From: Actinomycetota bacterium
GTDB taxonomy: Bacteria; Actinomycetota; Actinomycetes; S36-B12
Direction of reading: 5' to 3'
NCBI GenBank assembly: GCA_947472655.1
Contig: CANJCG010000070.1
Location: 1-8,337, forward strand
DNA: 8,337 bases
Shown here in pieces: positions 6,280 through 8,337 of the stretch. How positions within the stretch are numbered: the stretch's first letter is position 1; every line of letters starts with the position of its first letter. The notes under the pieces are model-generated. The model saw nothing but the letters and a program-made list of their open reading frames with translations, had not been told where the DNA came from and made no database searches. The position numbers and the translations under genes are program-made.

Positions 6280-7793
6280 TCGAATCCGCCGCCTCTCATT
6301 GAGAGCGCCGTGGAAATATGTTCTTTGCCAGGTTGGTCTTTAGCTTGGAGATCTGCCAGCGTCCAAGCCATTCGCAGAACTCGATCACTTCCCCTGGGAT
6401 TGAGTCCCTTAGCTTCCGCACGTTCGAGTAGGACTTGCCCTGCGATATTTGGTGAATATCGAGCCCGCAACGCACTTCCAGGAGCATGCGAATTCAAGTC
6501 CCAAGATTCTTCGTTCCAACGCACACGCGCCCGATCGCGAGCAAGACGGACTCGTTGTGAAATAACTTCGCTGCATTCTCCAGCACCCATACGAAGATGT
6601 GCATCGGTTGGACGTGTCAATGAGATCCGAATATCAATGCGATCCATGAGCGGTCCTGAAAGTTTTTGTAGGTAGCGTCGCTTTTGTTGAGCGCCACACG
6701 TGCATCCATCACCTCGCCCAATCGCTTGCCCACAAGGACAGGGGTTTGCCGCAAGAATGAGTTGGAAGCGGGCGGGCGCAATGACTGTTTGCCCGACACG
6801 CATGAGCGCTAGGGAACCTTGCTCTAATGGTTGACGCATGCCTTCCAAGCAGGGTCGATCGAATTCAGGTGCTTCATCTAAGAACAACACACCTTCACTG
6901 GCCAAAGTGAGCGCACCAGGCAGCAGGACACCATTGCGCACCGAACCAAGCATCGCCCCCGCAGAGATTGAATGGTGGGGTGCAATAAATGGTGGACGCC
7001 GCATTAATCCGTGGCCGCTTTGGATCCGGCCAGCTAAGGCATGCACCGATGTGACATCAAGTGCTTGCTGATGACTGAGTTCGGGCAACAACGACACAAA
7101 TCTTTGAGCCAACATTGTTTTACCAACGCCGGGTTCACCCAGCATTGAGCAGTGGTGCCCACCTGCCGCTGCCACTTCAAGTGCGAAGCGAGCCACATCA
7201 TGACCTCGAACTTCACTGAAGTCACCAAGCGCATTTGCGTGATGAGCTGCGTCGGGCAAGGGCTCAACTCTTTCGCCCGGATTTTCGCCACGCATCACAG
7301 CAACCAGCTGGCTCATGTTCGTGACAGCTATAACACACAGCCCTGCGACCTCGCTTGCCTCTCGAAAGTTTCCGGTACTCACAATGAAGGTTGTGATTCC
7401 ATGTCTTTGAGCCGTTATTGCGGCTGCAAGAACTCCTGAGACCGGCTTGATCGCACCATCGAGTCCAAGTTCACCGATAAAGGAAATGTCAGATGTAATT
7501 TTGTCTATTTGCGCAGTCGCAGCCAAGAGTCCTACCGCAATCGGTAAATCCAAACTCGTTCCAGTTTTAGGAAGATCTGCTGGGCTTAAACCGATTGTGA
7601 TCCGTGAGTTTGGCCAGGTAAATCCAGAATTCACGATTGCAGACCTTGCGCGCCATCGTGCTTCCGCAACGGAGGTGTGAGCAAGACCCACAACGCCAAC
7701 GCTGGGTAGTCCTCGCGCGACATCGACTTCAACCTTGACCATGACACCTGAGATGCCAGCTGGGACAACACCCCAAACTTCAGCAAGACTCAC
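6276..7793 (-). CDS. comM: ComM/YifB family AAA+ ATPase (Mg-chelatase-like branch-migration helicase)
   Basis: ComM of competent bacteria is a hexameric helicase that extends heteroduplex DNA by branch migration during transformation; actinobacterial members are usually annotated YifB. The 505-residue length is typical. Residues 1-165 form the N-terminal ChlI-type domain, with the SPADLPKTGTSLDLPIA block at 70-86. Walker A is GEPGVGKT (219-226) and Walker B VLFLDE (302-307). The sensor strand is ILAANPCPCG (346-355); cysteines 352, 354, 364 and 366 could bind zinc. LSGPLMDRIDI (378-388) and the C-terminal lid region (GSDRVLRMAWTLADL, 468-482) complete the fold. The start is GTG at 7793, overlapping the yraN TGA as GTGA, with a weak GAAAG upstream. 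This coupling, and the shared overlap with dprA, suggests the three proteins are made together. Confidence 0.95.
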   Translation of the reverse strand: MSLAEVWGVVPAGISGVMVKVEVDVARGLPSVGVVGLAHTSVAEARWRARSAIVNSGFTWPNSRITIGLSPADLPKTGTSLDLPIAVGLLAATAQIDKITSDISFIGELGLDGAIKPVSGVLAAAITAQRHGITTFIVSTGNFREASEVAGLCVIAVTNMSQLVAVMRGENPGERVEPLPDAAHHANALGDFSEVRGHDVARFALEVAAAGGHHCSMLGEPGVGKTMLAQRFVSLLPELSHQQALDVTSVHALAGRIQSGHGLMRRPPFIAPHHSISAGAMLGSVRNGVLLPGALTLASEGVLFLDEAPEFDRPCLEGMRQPLEQGSLALMRVGQTVIAPARFQLILAANPCPCGQAIGRGDGCTCGAQQKRRYLQKLSGPLMDRIDIRISLTRPTDAHLRMGAGECSEVISQRVRLARDRARVRWNEESWDLNSHAPGSALRARYSPNIAGQVLLERAEAKGLNPRGSDRVLRMAWTLADLQAKDQPGKEHISTALSMRGGGFE

Positions 7794-8146
7794 GACAGAT
7801 CTTTCAAATGGTCGATTTCCGGTGCTCCCCAGACAGGTTGAAGCACGCTCACTAAATCGATACGAACCAATGGAAAATAAATCTTTTGATCATCGAGCCA
7901 CCGGTAGGCCAAGGTCCGAAGGCGCCGCAGTTTGCGAGGCGTAATTGCGTCTGCCGGCGTACCCAGTTCATGTGAGCTCCTGGTTTTAACCTCGCAAATG
8001 ACTAGGGTCTGACCATCAAGAGCAACGATGTCGATTTCACCTACATCACACCGCCAATTTCGCGTGACAATTTCCATACCTAGCTGGCGCAAGTGTTGTT
8101 CGGCTATGTCTTCACCATATTTACCTAGAGCTTGATTGCGTCGCAT
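7790..8146 (-). CDS. yraN: UPF0102 (YraN) family endonuclease-like protein
   Basis: YraN proteins are small PD-(D/E)xK nuclease-fold proteins whose cellular role is still poorly defined; their neighbours are usually rnhB and comM, as here. The 118-residue product is the usual size. It shows the opening ALGKYGEDIAEQHLRQLG (6-23), then RNWRCDVGEIDIVA (29-42) with D39 and CEVKTR (51-56) with E52 and K54 as the candidate metal-binding set. The frame is open to an ATG at 8167, but the ATG at 8146 has GGAGG at 8156-8152 five bases upstream and gives the family N-terminus, so I chose it. The stop overlaps the comM GTG. Confidence 0.92.
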   Translation of the reverse strand: MRRNQALGKYGEDIAEQHLRQLGMEIVTRNWRCDVGEIDIVALDGQTLVICEVKTRSSHELGTPADAITPRKLRRLRTLAYRWLDDQKIYFPLVRIDLVSVLQPVWGAPEIDHLKDLS

Positions 8147-8156
8147 CTCGACCTCC

Positions 8157-8173
8157 TGCGCAAACATTGCGCA
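8157..8173 (-). promoter_or_regulatory. Small hairpin abutting the yraN ribosome binding site
   Basis: tgcgca occurs at 8157-8162 and 8168-8173. The hexamer is its own complement, so the two copies can form a 6-bp stem with a 5-base loop. Adding a U-G and a C-G pair would extend it into the first bases of the GGAGG site at 8156-8152. It could modulate yraN initiation, but a repeat this short may be accidental. Confidence 0.25.
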
Positions 8174-8208
8174 AGCTGAGCGGGCGGGTCTATCTAGGCG
8201 TGACTATC

Positions 8209-8245
8209 TGTGGACGTCGTCTACGAACTTTGCCGATGTGGATAA
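8209..8245 (+). other. DnaA-box-like sites between rnhB and yraN
   Basis: tgtggataa at 8237-8245 is a perfect match to the classical DnaA box (TTATCCACA on the other strand). tgtggacgt at 8209-8217 matches at seven of nine positions in the same orientation. There is no dnaA, dnaN or AT-rich unwinding region, so this is not an origin. It may be a chance match or a titration or regulatory box. Confidence 0.3.
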
Positions 8246-8288
8246 CTTTTAGTCTGGTACTCCCGGGAGTTTCCAACTTCGCCGATGT
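8226..8288. repeat. Pair of 14-bp near-identical direct repeats at the end of rnhB
   Basis: aactttgccgatgt (8226-8239) and aacttcgccgatgt (8275-8288) differ at one base and start 49 bp apart. The right copy lies within the rnhB C-terminal codons and the left copy lies beyond the rnhB stop. The left copy overlaps the DnaA-box-like site by three bases. Confidence 0.5.
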
Positions 8289-8337
8289 TCAACTGTCGCA
8301 CCGTGCGCAGCTAAGGCTGCAATGTGCCCAGGCGATG
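8249..8337 (-). CDS. rnhB: Ribonuclease HII, C-terminal end only
   Basis: RNase HII removes ribonucleotides and RNA primers from RNA-DNA hybrids. Only the last 28 or so codons are inside the window; the catalytic residues are beyond the right edge. The frame reads SPGHIAALAAHGATVEHRRSW and ends in LPGVPD before TAA at 8251-8249. This matches the C-terminal 'xxHxAALxxHGxxxxHRRSW' pattern of RNase HII. The position directly upstream of yraN, on the same strand, is the normal actinobacterial arrangement and strengthens the call. The fragment is short, so the family assignment depends on that tail motif and on context. Confidence 0.8.
   Translation of the reverse strand, partial: SPGHIAALAAHGATVEHRRSWKLPGVPD

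Noticed and set aside
8209..8245. Replication origin based on DnaA-box matches
   Set aside because: Only one perfect and one imperfect box, no AT-rich region and no dnaA/dnaN neighbours.
8275..8302. dif-like recombination site near the rnhB end, suggested by 'cttcgccgatgtt' close to a xerC operon
   Set aside because: The conserved XerD arm (TTATGT-type) is missing and the segment codes for the RNase HII C-terminus.

Overview
The window looks like a chromosomal housekeeping segment of an actinobacterium (Actinomycetota) with moderate GC content (low-to-mid fifties percent by eye, not counted). The evidence is the gene order rnhB - yraN - comM - dprA - xerC, then a divergent M23-type gene, then rpsB - tsf - pyrH - frr - cdsA. 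PyrH carries the N-terminal extension known from actinobacteria, and the M23 gene has the cysteine-containing 'CLH' motif I recall from actinobacterial homologues beside rpsB. No whiG sigma-factor gene lies between dprA and rpsB, unlike in Streptomyces. I cannot name a genus.

Layout: all genes but one are on the minus strand, so they read from right to left. At the right edge is the C-terminal end of rnhB (RNase HII), followed after about 100 bp by yraN (UPF0102), comM/yifB (AAA+ branch-migration helicase), dprA (ssDNA and RecA loader) and xerC (tyrosine recombinase). yraN/comM and comM/dprA share 4-base stop/start overlaps. This is a DNA-processing and recombination operon. It meets a short plus-strand M23 (LytM-like) gene tail to tail, and the two stop codons overlap.

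Left of that, a non-coding region of 293 bp (3478-3770) holds the divergent control region. Its rpsB side has several inverted repeats, including a three-helix element capped by a UUCG tetraloop. The translation/envelope operon then runs left: rpsB (S2), tsf (EF-Ts), pyrH (UMP kinase), frr (ribosome recycling factor) and the start of cdsA (CDP-diglyceride synthase), which is cut by the left edge. A 9-bp hairpin lies between rpsB and tsf.

The protein-coding content is conventional. The parts most worth a second look are the structured rpsB leader, the rpsB-tsf intercistronic hairpin and the M23-like protein, which seems to keep its zinc ligands but lack both usual catalytic histidines. I saw no mobile element, CRISPR array, tRNA or rRNA. 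Two genes at the edges (rnhB tail and cdsA head) were found by reading the minus strand directly.
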